The notes under the pieces were generated by a model. That model was not told the DNA's origin, searched no databases, and was given only the letters and a program-made list of their open reading frames with translations. From Pseudoscleropodium purum (Eukaryota; Streptophyta; Bryopsida; Hypnales; Brachytheciaceae), in assembly GCA_963969395.1 (NCBI GenBank), contig OZ017803.1, forward strand, positions 930,001-994,000: a DNA stretch of 64,000 nt. The letters are read 5' to 3'. A program made the position numbers and the translations under genes. This document shows, in pieces, positions 37,903 to 48,400 of the stretch; position 1 is the first letter of the stretch, and every line of letters begins with the position of its first letter.

Positions 37903-38212
37903 TATAGTAGTCTGCTCTAAATGTGCTCATGCTCTAAAAGTGATCATTACATAGAGGTACATTTTGCTTTCTTCAATATACGAGTAGTGTACATTTCAGG
38001 AGGTGGTCGCTTTTAGTGACCACTGTATTTCAACTTCAAAAATTTGTAACTAATTCTACAAAGGTCCAAAAAATACGAAAGAACTTGGGTTAGATGCCAT
38101 TTCCATCTTTCTTCCTCTTAAAATTTGCTGAAAATTGTCTCAAGGAGTTTAGCTTCCCTCCAAAGGCAATCAGCTCTAAAATGGTGGTCGGCTTCATGAG
38201 CAGACTACCTTA
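37903..38212. mobile_element. MITE with AGTAGTCTGCTC termini (~310 bp)
   Basis: The left end TAGTAGTCTGCTCTAA and right end GAGCAGACTACCTTA are inverted. The inner part contains a second symmetrical block, GGTCGCTTTTAGTGACCAC. A related copy with the same termini begins at 10069. No coding capacity. Confidence 0.65.
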
Positions 38213-38631
38213 CTGCCATTGGATTTGACATTCTAACTTTCAATTGGTGCTCAGTTTTTTTGAAAATCCTTTTTTGTGTGTGTGTGTGTGTTGAAAACAA
38301 GCATTAAATCTGGAGACCCTAAGGTCAAAAACAATCTCGGTCAACTATTGACTAATCTCGTCGTTTGCTATTTTTTGTCTCAAGGAGTGGCAGCCAAGGT
38401 GTAATAAGCTTAACTTATATGGGGGTTATAGAGCAATCAGGTAAGTTTCTACAGTGATTTGACACTAATTGAAATTAAAAAAACATGCAATAATGGTCCA
38501 AGACTCTGAGATGACCCTAAACTACTGGGTTGATAGTGGTGAGGTTCCCAAACTAAATGGCGTACTTGTGAGTTCAATACTTGGTGGTGATAGGTTCTTT
38601 ACCTTGTGCGAATTCAGCCTCATTCTCTTTC

Positions 38632-38955
38632 TAAGGTAGGAAGTTTTAAAAGTGCACATGTTCTATAAGTGTCTACCTCCTTAAATGTACAGTGCATGTA
38701 CATGTTGCTTTTTTGTAGCCTTCAGCCATGTACAAACAATGTGCATTTTAGGAGGTGGACACTATTAGAGCATTTCTACTTTAGAATTTCGTAACTTATT
38801 CCGCAAAGCTCCAAAAAAATATAAAACGACTTGAGTTAGATGTCAATTCTACTTGTCTTTCAAGGAAAATTTACTAAAAAATATTTGAAGAAGTTTCACC
38901 TCCCCAAAAATTAGTTCTAACTCTTAAATGGTCGATTTATGGACCTCCTACCTTA
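38632..38955. mobile_element. MITE with AAGGTAGGA(A/G)G termini (~324 bp)
   Basis: The left end TAAGGTAGGAAGTTTTAAAA and right end GGACCTCCTACCTTAA form an inverted pair. The interior aligns loosely with the element at 37903-38212 (GAGTTAGATGTCAATTCTAC and TTTAGGAGGTGGACAC blocks), so the two are cousins with diverged ends. Confidence 0.6.
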
Positions 38956-41640
38956 ACAAAAATCTAATGGAGTGTGATTTCTAAACATGTTTGTTTAAAA
39001 TAATAAAATAAAATAAAACACGCAATACGGTGGGTACCTCCCCCTTCTTCCAAGTGCCACTCTTTGCTAATGTGCCTAGTTATTGTTATTAAATTTTCCT
39101 TGATTTTCTTGTTGGCAAGTAAAAAGAGGTTCCAATGCACCAAAGAATTTGACATTTGGACTTCCAACTTCAATAAAAATATTCATTTTTAGGATGTCCA
39201 ATGGTTGACTTTAGGTAGCTTGGTGGAGCAAAAATAGATAAAATTGTCATACTTTTTTTCTTTTGAAAATTTTCTAAATACATTAGTAGCAAAAGTTACT
39301 TAAAATCCTTTCCTTGTAGTCTTATTTATTACTCTATTGAGGAAGCAGACTAGTTCATAGATTGCCTTATTTGCAATTTGTCCATAAAAAGGATCTTCTC
39401 TAAATTTGAGCAAAAATGATGGACCAAATTTATCTAGTCTATTTTTTATTCAAATTTGACAGTTTAGTAAAAGTTGAATAAAGCAATTTGAACTTTATAC
39501 AAGTTATTATGGTTCCTTGATTTTCTAAGTAATGGCATAGAAATGTGGTTTACACCATGATATCCTATCCTATCTATCATGTGTGCTCTATACACCTATG
39601 GAGAAAATTTTGGATTTTTTATTCCTATGATCCATGGAAGTTCTCCCTCCAAAATCACCTCCAAACTGATGTTTCTAAATAGATCAACAATTTTTCAAAT
39701 ATTTGACTATAAGATCTTGTTTCACTCCTATGAAATTGTAGTTTTTGAGTCAATCGTTGAATGTCAGCTAATATTATTTTATTACCAATATGCATTACGA
39801 GGTGATGTATGCCAACTTTCATAAGTATAGGAGCAATAGGAAATTACTCATTGAGCCTTATATATAATCAATGGAGGTATAAGAATAAGGAATATAAGAA
39901 TTCTATTTGACCAAATCCATCAATTATTTATTTCAACTAATCAACTTTTGTCCACTCATACTACACATGGAATATCTTTTCTTGGGATGACCTCTAGGTC
40001 TCATTCCCAAGACAATTCAAAATGAACATTCTTTAAAATGTTTGAATTTGAAAAATCACCTAAGATGGAATTTTTGTCCAAATGAAGAGGTTTTTTGGAC
40101 TATGAAAATATAACTTGATGGATTATATGTGAAAATTTCATCATTAAATTTTATAAAAGAATATTTTTATAAGTTTTGGACAAACCTTGAAGTTGGGTAG
40201 CAACTATAAAATGGTTGTATGTGTCTTTAGGAGTTAAAAAAGGATATTGTATTTGAAAGATTTTTCTTCACTTTATTTTTTTTAATTTCATAGTATTTTC
40301 AAAATTTCACAAAAAATCTAATTTTCTTATGACTTATAGAAGAAAAAGTGATTTCATCTTTGATAAAAATAAAAATAATAACATTTGCAAAGCAATATGC
40401 TATATACAATGTACCCAAAAGATGTAAGCAGACCCATACCTATCGCTTATAAAAATCTATAGTAGTCAATCTTTTGGGGGAAAAAAGCCCCCCCCTCGTC
40501 AAAATCTACAATCATTAGTTGTTTTTTAAATTACCTTTGTCTATGTGTTGTTGATTTTTTCAAAAAAATTTGAAGCCCCCTCCCTTTGTCATCAATCTTC
40601 AAAAACAAATATAATATAGATAGTTATAATTACGTAATACTAACATGGAATATGATATACGGAACTTATATGGCTATTGAATATTGAATATTAATACAAC
40701 ATGATGTATGGACAAAGGTGTGATTTGGAACATATAATACTAACACTAGGCACATGTACTATGTCAATATCCCTTATCGATTGCAACTACAACAACTTCA
40801 AAAAAATAAAAATATGGGATGGTTGTGGGTAATTGATTATTTCATAAGCAATATAATGAATTCATTTCACTAGTGAGTGAGAAGTGGTAGTTTGTCACAA
40901 TGCATTCAAAATACACAAAGAATACAATTATAGGCCAAACTTTTTATGCTTAATTCTATATCAAAAGAAGCCAAAGTTACCCAATCACATTATCTCTTCC
41001 AAAGTTTGTATTTTAGACGAGGAACATTGTGCCTCTAGACGATTTTTTGTCCACATCACTTTTGATTTATCTAAAGCAATGTTTGAATGATTAAAAACAA
41101 CAACCTTTTTTCATCACCAATTTGACAAAATTGAAGTGAATAATATATTTGAATGAATGAACACGCAAATATACGCAAAAATTAAAAAAAGAATCTAGGT
41201 AATAAAGTGTTAAATAAATGAGGTTACACGGGTAATGTGGGTGCATCGATAACCAACCATGAAGAAATAAGAGGTCCATAAAGTAGCTACTTACCACCTA
41301 ATTCTAATTTTGGGAAGTTTGACTCTTTCAAATAATTTTCAGCAAATTTTCCTTGACAAATAAATAGAATGAACACACCGCCCAAGTAATTTAATTTGTA
41401 TATTTTGAATCTTTATTGAATTAGTGTTCAAATCTTGCAGTTGAAATCACAATAAATTCCAATAGTGTACTCCTTTGAAATGTTCATCGTTGATATATTG
41501 ACAAAAGCAATGGATACATTGAAGAAAGTTATAAACGTATCTCCATATTAAAGAATCTTTTTAGAGCTTGGTCATTTTATGAACCTCCTATTTTAAAGGA
41601 TTCACATCAAGGGTGCTCCCTATCCCTATTTGGATGTATT
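38956..41640. other. AT-rich intergenic sequence
   Basis: No gene is recognised. Sequence near 41560-41600 (GAACCTCCTATTTTAAAGG) looks like a worn right end of the AAGGTAGG element family. GC content rises near 41640, marking the edge of the gene-rich part. Confidence 0.5.
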
Positions 41641-43443
41641 TCATATGGGTAGTGATCGTTTGGCTACCTCGCAAAAAGTGTGCGTTTGCACATTAGAAGT
41701 TTAGAATTTGGGCTGCAGCAGCAATGGAATTCTCATCTTTTCCCCCTGCAAGGATGGTCCGTGAATGCCGACCGGATGCGTGTAACAAATTCTGCGTCTT
41801 ATTTTGATGTGGAGCTTCTTCCCTCACATGCTTGGAATGGATATGGTGCTTTTGTTTCTCAGGAATTCGTGAAGGTATGACTGCCCAGGAGTTTTGTACC
41901 GGCTTAGGTGGCTTTGATTTTGATGCATTGTTGCGGAATTAAAATTTTTTCTGTTGCGGTGATGTCGGAGGCATTAGCATTGTCGTGTTTCAGAAGTTGT
42001 TCACCTTGTTCCGGTGAATTTCTGGAAATTTCTTGTTGGGCTGTTCCTGGCTTGGATTGATATTAGGGCTTCGGACTGAATTCTACAATCAGTGAGGAGC
42101 TAGTAGGAGTCGACATTTTGGGTACATTAGGTTTTCTTTCTCCGCTGGTATGAATTCTTGCAGGATTTAGGGTTTAGGAGGATATGGAATTTGAGATTTA
42201 GTCGTTGAACTGTCAATGATGTTTCCTTCATCTCAATACTGCGATTCGCACAGCCAGGGCCATCCTTCCGTGTGTGGAAATCAGCTGTTGAACGATTTGG
42301 CAGCTGAGGTTTGCAAATTCGTCAGAGTATGCAATAATGAGATTCTAGGGTTTCTTCCTGGGGAAGAGCTCTGTTTGAAGAGCTTTCGGTCTCATCGTGG
42401 GAATTTTAAATTGGGCGACAGAAGGCAACCTCCGGAAGACATTTCTTGTATTCAAAGGCCTACAATTGTATATGTGTTTGAATAGTATTCCTTGAGATGT
42501 TGACAGCGTCATGTTCGTGTGTTTTGTAGGGTTCTTTGGAGACTCAAAGCATCAGAAGTAGAGCATGAACCCATGGACATGAAATCGTAGCACTCACTCA
42601 GGGAATGAACTAGCGAGGTGTGCATTTCCCAGCAAGGAAGTTTAAGCGGCGCAGCGGGCACAATCTAGAAGATCGAGTTTGTGTGTCGGAGAAGCTGCTG
42701 CAGCTACGACTGTCCTCGAGGTACACATTTCATGACCTCATGAACTAATGCCTTTTCAACATGTTGGGGAAAATTGGGACCGAGAGCTCATTTTCTCTCT
42801 CTTTCTGTCTCAAGTCTAGGCTGAAGTCATTGACACAATCGCAGGACTTTTGCTTTCATACCATGTGAGCGTAGAGTTGGGAGACTTGGACAGCAGACTT
42901 TGATGAAGAAAGCTAGCTCACAAATTTGCTAATCAATGGTAGACTGTAGGCTCAATTCCGTGGCCTCACAAATCTATAGATCTCTGGTAGACTGTAAGCC
43001 CAATTCTGTGACCTCAATTGTGTAACTTGCAAAAATCTCCAAGCTCACTTACTGCCCATTCATGAGCAAATTCGAACGGCCAAAACAATTCAGCCAGATT
43101 CAGTCACTTGTCGAGTGAGTGTAACTGCAGCATTCAACTTCCATGTCATGAACATTATAGATTAAGTCCAGATTTCCTTCTTCCTTCATGAATCGTGGAG
43201 TGAGTAGAACTGCAGCATTGGTTTGCATTCAATTTTCATGTCATGAACATCATGGAATAAGTCCAGAGTTCCTTCGCTTCCTTGAAGCGGTGACATCATC
43301 AGGGTTTGAGGTTGAACCTCGGGTGAAATTGATCTCTTTCTCTCTGTATGGCAGGTTCCGGCCACTGGAAGACATTGTGAGCAGAGGGCTCCCTGCTTGC
43401 TTCCATAGAATCATCATCTTTGTCCGCTGGGAGCAGCACCACC
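41641..43443 (+). other. Upstream region / possible spliced leader of the kinase-like gene
   Basis: The region has gene-like composition and several plausible splice signals (a GAAG|GTATGACT donor near 41875, a TTGCAG|GATTTAGGG acceptor near 42162, a TTTTGTAG|GGTTC acceptor near 42530). One ATG-initiated frame of 89 codons runs 42216-42485 with a tandem ATG start; its product is not recognised. The simplest reading is a multi-exon 5' untranslated leader for the downstream gene, but a separate small gene is possible. Confidence 0.35.
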
Positions 43444-44490
43444 ATGGGCACCCCAGCCAGCAGCAGCAGCATTATCGCTGGTTTGCTGCCGGCGCCCATG
43501 CAACTCCTGTCCAGCTCCCACCTCACAACTCTCTGGTCGTCATACGGCCACATTTACCGCTTGCGCGTCCATCTGGAGAAAAATTCCGCCATCACCTCGC
43601 TCATCCTCAAAACCGTCACCCCCCCGGCTATGAAATCTCCAGACGAGTCCCACCTCCGAAAGCTCATCTCCTACCGCGTCGAGCGTTTCTTCTACTCCAA
43701 GCTCTCTTCGGCTTTGACCCTAAACCCAGCTCGAGTGGCCAAACACTACGAAGTCACCAGCGACGACAGTCTTCTTCTGGAGGATCTGGAGGTCGCGTTT
43801 CCCGTCTCTCCGGGAAGCGGTCTCTCCTTGCAACGTACTCTCGCCGTGTTGAAGTGGCTGGCCAATTTCCACGCCACGTTCTGGAACATCGACCCCTCCA
43901 TAGCAATCCTCCCTCCTCCATGTGAAGTCGCCATTCCCTCAGAAGCCCAGGGAGCCTGGGCGCAAGGCGGCTACTGGTACCTCGACACACGCCAGGAAGA
44001 GTACGCCTGCATCGGCCGCGACTGGAAACCCTTCCTGCCGCAATTCCAAGCTGCAGCGATGAAGCTCAAAACAGACACTCGAGGCAAAACCCTAATCCAC
44101 GGCGACTGCAAAGCGGCCAACATTCTGTTCTCAGCCGATTCCGTAACATGTGCTCTCTATGATTTTCAGTACGTCGGGGGTGGACTGGGTGTGCAAGATC
44201 TTGTGTACTTCCTCGGGACTAGCATCGATGGCGCCATTCTGCGCAAGAAAGGAGGCGATGAGGAGTTGCTGGGATACTACCATGAGGAGTTGATGCAGGC
44301 GCTCAATGCACGGAATGGTGTGGATGCGAAGCTGTTTAGTTTGGAGGTGTTGAAAGAGCAGTTTGAGGTGGCGCTGGTGGATTGGATGCGGTTCATGGCG
44401 GGGTGGGGAAGGTGGGGGAATGCCGGCTGGGTTGAGAGCAATGTGAGGAGGGTTCTTAAGAAATGGGCTGAATCGTCGAAGGGCTCTTAG
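43444..44490 (+). CDS. Kinase-like phosphotransferase (EcKL/CHK-like, APH-related fold), single exon
   Basis: The 348-residue frame starts at an ATG with a strong context (ACCACCATGGG). The open frame extends a few codons further upstream but without another ATG. Protein-kinase-like signatures are in order: a candidate beta-3 lysine in LILKTV (K56), a glutamate in RVERFFYSKL (E80), a hinge-like LLLEDL at 110-115, the Brenner motif HGDCKAANILF at 219-229 (H219, D221, N226), and the metal-binding aspartate in YDFQYVGGGLGVQDLVYFL (D240), with D252 further on. This pattern belongs to small-molecule kinases of the aminoglycoside phosphotransferase, choline kinase and ecdysteroid-kinase-like (EcKL/CHK) group, not to Ser/Thr protein kinases. 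All catalytic residues are intact, so activity is likely; the substrate is unknown. No transit or signal peptide is obvious. The lack of introns contrasts with the next gene and would allow origin by retroposition or transfer. Confidence 0.85.
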   Translation: MGTPASSSSIIAGLLPAPMQLLSSSHLTTLWSSYGHIYRLRVHLEKNSAITSLILKTVTPPAMKSPDESHLRKLISYRVERFFYSKLSSALTLNPARVAKHYEVTSDDSLLLEDLEVAFPVSPGSGLSLQRTLAVLKWLANFHATFWNIDPSIAILPPPCEVAIPSEAQGAWAQGGYWYLDTRQEEYACIGRDWKPFLPQFQAAAMKLKTDTRGKTLIHGDCKAANILFSADSVTCALYDFQYVGGGLGVQDLVYFLGTSIDGAILRKKGGDEELLGYYHEELMQALNARNGVDAKLFSLEVLKEQFEVALVDWMRFMAGWGRWGNAGWVESNVRRVLKKWAESSKGS

Positions 44491-45437
44491 TTTCTGGTTG
44501 GTTTTTAGTTTCTGTAACATTAAATGATTCATAGGTGCAGCTTGACAATTGATGATCGGCGCTCTCCACATTTTGAGAAGTAAATCAGTTCAATCACCAT
44601 TGCATTTTGATTACAAATTCTTTGCCGAATTTGAAGCTTCGAAACTGATTCCCCAAGCTTCAAAAACGCCCATAGGGATTCTGCAGACTAGGGATATTAC
44701 TGTCGAGTGGCATCTCAAGTGGCACGTCGACCTTCTTGGACAGTGGAAAGGGAAGGTATCTGGGTGGAAACTTGATAGAAATACGATACTTTACATATTT
44801 AATGCTACCCCGCTCTTCAACTTCCAAAGTTATGATGTACTTTCAAGCTTCAAAAACCTCCCAAGTGACTGATCTGCAGGGAATGAATAAAGAGGGGCAC
44901 ACATACTCTGAAATTTGCTTGAGCTGCAGCTGATCTCTTGCTCTTCCAAACTTCATGAAGAATCTTGAGAATTGCAATGCGTTCCACTCAGTTAAGGTTC
45001 AAACAAATGTAAAGCATTGCACACAGCGAGAGGAAAAAATGCAACAAATCCGGCCTTCCGTCGCAACAGATTGATTGAACCCGAAAAGCCCGAAAAGTCC
45101 GAAAAAGCAAGCTCGACGACCAGGATCCCCTGCAATTACGATCTCCGAAAAGGGGTCCGTACCACGTGGCGAATTCCGGAGTGTCCAGTTGGACCCGCCA
45201 CCTAGGTCTCAGTGCATCCACCTGGACGTCACTCCCGCCGCATGGCAGACGGGTGTGTGTGCCCATTCTCATGTTTCGTGTTGCTGGGAATCAGCTTCAG
45301 TACGTCTTCTTCCGTCGGCATCGCCATGAGATGATCGGAGCACTTGTTTCGGAACGACCTGATCGCGGCAATTACTTTTGATTACAATTAGGAAAGTTCC
45401 ATTCCATTCTGGCCTGACACTTGGTGAGATTGGAGCG
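44491..45437. other. Kinase 3' region and promoter/leader of the SLH gene
   Basis: About the first 400 bases probably hold the 3' untranslated region of the kinase-like gene; a chance frame of ~107 codons at 44549-44872 shows no recognisable family. The second half is CpG-richer and is the likely promoter and leader of the SLH-protein gene. Confidence 0.4.
45162..45169. promoter_or_regulatory. G-box (CACGTG) upstream of the SLH gene
   Basis: A palindromic CCACGTGG, extended to CCACGTGGCG, lies about 270 bases upstream of the SLH gene ATG. G-boxes are bound by bZIP and bHLH factors and are common in promoters of light- and ABA-responsive genes, which would suit a chloroplast protein. Function here is inferred from the motif alone. 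Confidence 0.4.
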
Positions 45438-48400
45438 ATGGCATTTGTGACCGTGAAGCCGTCACATGCTTCTTCGTGCTTTTTGCAGCGCCCTGCCTTA
45501 GGGTTAGGACCCAGTGGACGGCACCAATTCGGCACAGCTCGTGTTGCGCAGGCCGCTTCTTTGCGGCGAAGGTTATTGCCCTCTCTGCGCTGTAGTACCG
45601 AGGAGAAGCCCGAGGTCGCAGAGAAGCCCGCGGAAAAGCCTGCGGTTGCGGCGGAGAAGCCCGTGAACGGGCATTCTATGACCGATTCTCCCGTTGAAGA
45701 GGAGTTCGGGGGCTGGTCTGTGGTTGATGCGGAGACTGAGTCTGAAGGCAATTGGAAAGTCGGTATGTTTATGGATCCTATCTTTTAATATTTTTCTTTT
45801 TTTTCCTTTTTCGATCACAATGTCGTTGAGTGACTCAATCTGCTGGAACCTGGCATTTCACGTTGTTTTATTTTATCGTCGTATTTCGCAATGGTTGTGA
45901 GATTCGAGATCGTGCCTCCCTGAGTCGGATCCTGAGCCTGTGCCTTTGGGGAGCTGGAAAGTGCGGATCGTATCTTGTTCTTTTAATTTTCGTTTTCTCC
46001 GTTTCTGATCACAATGTCGTAGGGTGGTTCAATCTGTTGGAATCTGACTCTGTAGTAATTTTTTTTATCAACGTATTTTGCGATGGTTGTGAGATTCGGG
46101 ATTTTTCCTCCCCTAGTATGCCTTTGGATCCAATCTTGTTCCTGTAATTTTGTTTTTTCCTTTTGCGATAACAATGTCGTAGCGGTGATTCGATCTGATG
46201 ATGCCTGGCAAGGCATGTTGTTTTTCTTTCATCGTATTTCGCAATGGTTGCGAAATTAAACCTGAAGACATTGTTGATTATTTGCGCTTTGGATTGCCTT
46301 AATTAGTTTAGGGGAGGTATTGGAGGAACTGAAAGAATTAGCGTGGTGCCAGGTGATGTTGAATTCGAGTGTGATTGGTTCTTGGAAAATGGAGTGCTGC
46401 TGGAGTGCAGTAATCAATGCTATAAGGTTTCCCGTGTACTCATTGACTTGCTCTCGGTATATCTTTGTATGTGTTGTCTTCATCCAATGGCTACCATGTC
46501 ACATGGTCCCGGTGTAGATGAAGTGCATATGATGCATCACTGGCTGAGCATTTAGAGTGGCGTGTTTTGGTTCCTTCTCGAAATTATGTTGATTAATATT
46601 GACCATTTTTCAGGATGTATTTTGGCGCTCTCGTGTCTAAAAAGTGCCCTTCGAGAAGCATTCTATTAAGTCATAATGTTTGTAGAGTTCTGAAACAAAT
46701 TTACTAGAATCTGGGTGCGATCCGTCAGTTCATTGCATAGTCAATTGATTTGCGTGGTGGGACCCGGTTGGAAAGGTCAACGAAATTTTCCAACTGCCTA
46801 TTACTAGGTGGGAGAAGAGAATTGGTGTGAGCAGAGGTATGAACCACGAGCGGAAATTATTTGTTGTCTGTAAACCATCAATTTATTTCTATTAATTCGA
46901 CTCATGTGATGCAGGTGCCATGGGATTTGGAGCAGGTGTTGTCTTGGCCATTGGCGTCTCATTGATTTCTTACTCTTATTTTCAAAAGCAAGGTATGTCA
47001 CGTCTCTTGTGTATCGATTGTAACCCTTTTTCTGATGCAGCTGAGACGATAGTAATTCCTTGTGGAGTCAGTTACTGTTGAAGTGAGTATTTCATCTTCA
47101 AATGTTTAACTCGAGTTTCAATTTGTTCGGGATTTAGTCATGTTGTCTTCAGGGGCATCGTCAGTCTAATTTCCTTGATACTTGCCGCTTGTATTGCTGA
47201 GACCACATGTGAACTGGTTTTGTAGGTAAGAAATTCACACAAAGTCCGCGTTCTCAGGTAAGTACGCAAGAGTCAAAAGTACTCGATGAAACACCTCCGC
47301 AGCAAGAAAAAACATCAAAGTCATCGTCGCCTGGGCATGATTACTCCGATGATGATGATGTGACGTTCGATGATTATTCCAATAAAGATGGCGGTGACTA
47401 TTCCGATGAAGAACTTGAAGATGATGTCGATGTCGGTAAGCAGCAGGATCAGCCTAATGCAGAATCCGCAGGATCGTTAAATAAACAAGGCATTTCAAAG
47501 CAAACTGATCAGCCTAATGCAGAATCTGCAGGATCGGGAAAGAAACAAGGCATTTCAAAGCAAACTGATCAGCCTAATGCAGGATCAGCAGGATCGGCAA
47601 AGAAACAAAGCATTTCAAAGCAAACTGATCAGCTTTATGCAGGATCAGCAGGGTCGACAAAGAAACAAGGCATCTCGAAGCAAACAGATCAGCTTGATGC
47701 AGGATCGGTAAAGAAACAAGGTAATTCAAAGCTAACGGATCAATATGATGCAAAAGCAGTCAATGGATTTGACTCAGGTATCAGCCTGCGGGTTACTTTT
47801 TCCGAATCCGGTTGGCAGACTACACATGTTTATCAGAATAGGATGGAACAGATAGTTTTTATCTAGGGTATCTGTTCTGAGGATCTGAGTCTGACCAACG
47901 AAAACAGCAGACTGGATCTTAGTATGTGTGAGGTCCGTCCTTAATTTTAAATATCTAGAAATCTTGTTTTTAAAGCGTGAATCATTATTCTAAAGTAAGG
48001 TAGCAGCACCCATAACCATCATTTTAAGGGTTTTGAACATGATTATTATTAATAGATATTCAAAAAATTATAGGATCCTATTGGCAAGAGAAAAATAATT
48101 ATTGTGCACTTTCAAATGTATTATTTGGATACTTTGAGAATATGTTGTGAATTTTTGAACAGCGAACTTCAATTGCACCTAATATCAACACTAGGGTCTG
48201 ATGTTCAGATCTAGTACATCCTTGTAATGACATCTATTCACTTCCAAAGATTTTTGAAGATTTTATAGTTGATGATTATGGGTACAGTGATGGTTATGGA
48301 TGGTTATGGATGTTGCCACCTTATTGCTTGTTGTGACTTTTGGCTTGTGCTGAAGATGTTTTTAGTGGACGAAGAGTGAGATGACAGATGTATCCGAGTT

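Noticed and set aside
43420..43443. Upstream extension of the kinase-like reading frame
   Set aside because: It would need a TTG start; the ATG at 43444 has a near-ideal plant context.
43188..43925. Long open frame overlapping the kinase-like gene in another frame
   Set aside because: It is rich in Arg, His and Pro from GC-rich third positions of the real gene, lacks any family signature, and overlaps a frame with intact kinase motifs.
44549..44872. 107-codon frame downstream of the kinase-like gene
   Set aside because: It lies where a 3' untranslated region is expected, with no recognisable domain or splice support.
47449..47688. CRISPR-like regular spacing of 60-base units
   Set aside because: The units are contiguous in-frame coding repeats without unique spacers, in a plant gene.
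47517..47711. Second plus-frame repetitive ORF over the 60-base repeats
   Set aside because: It is a frame-shifted reading of the same tandem repeat; the other frame joins upstream and downstream exons in phase.
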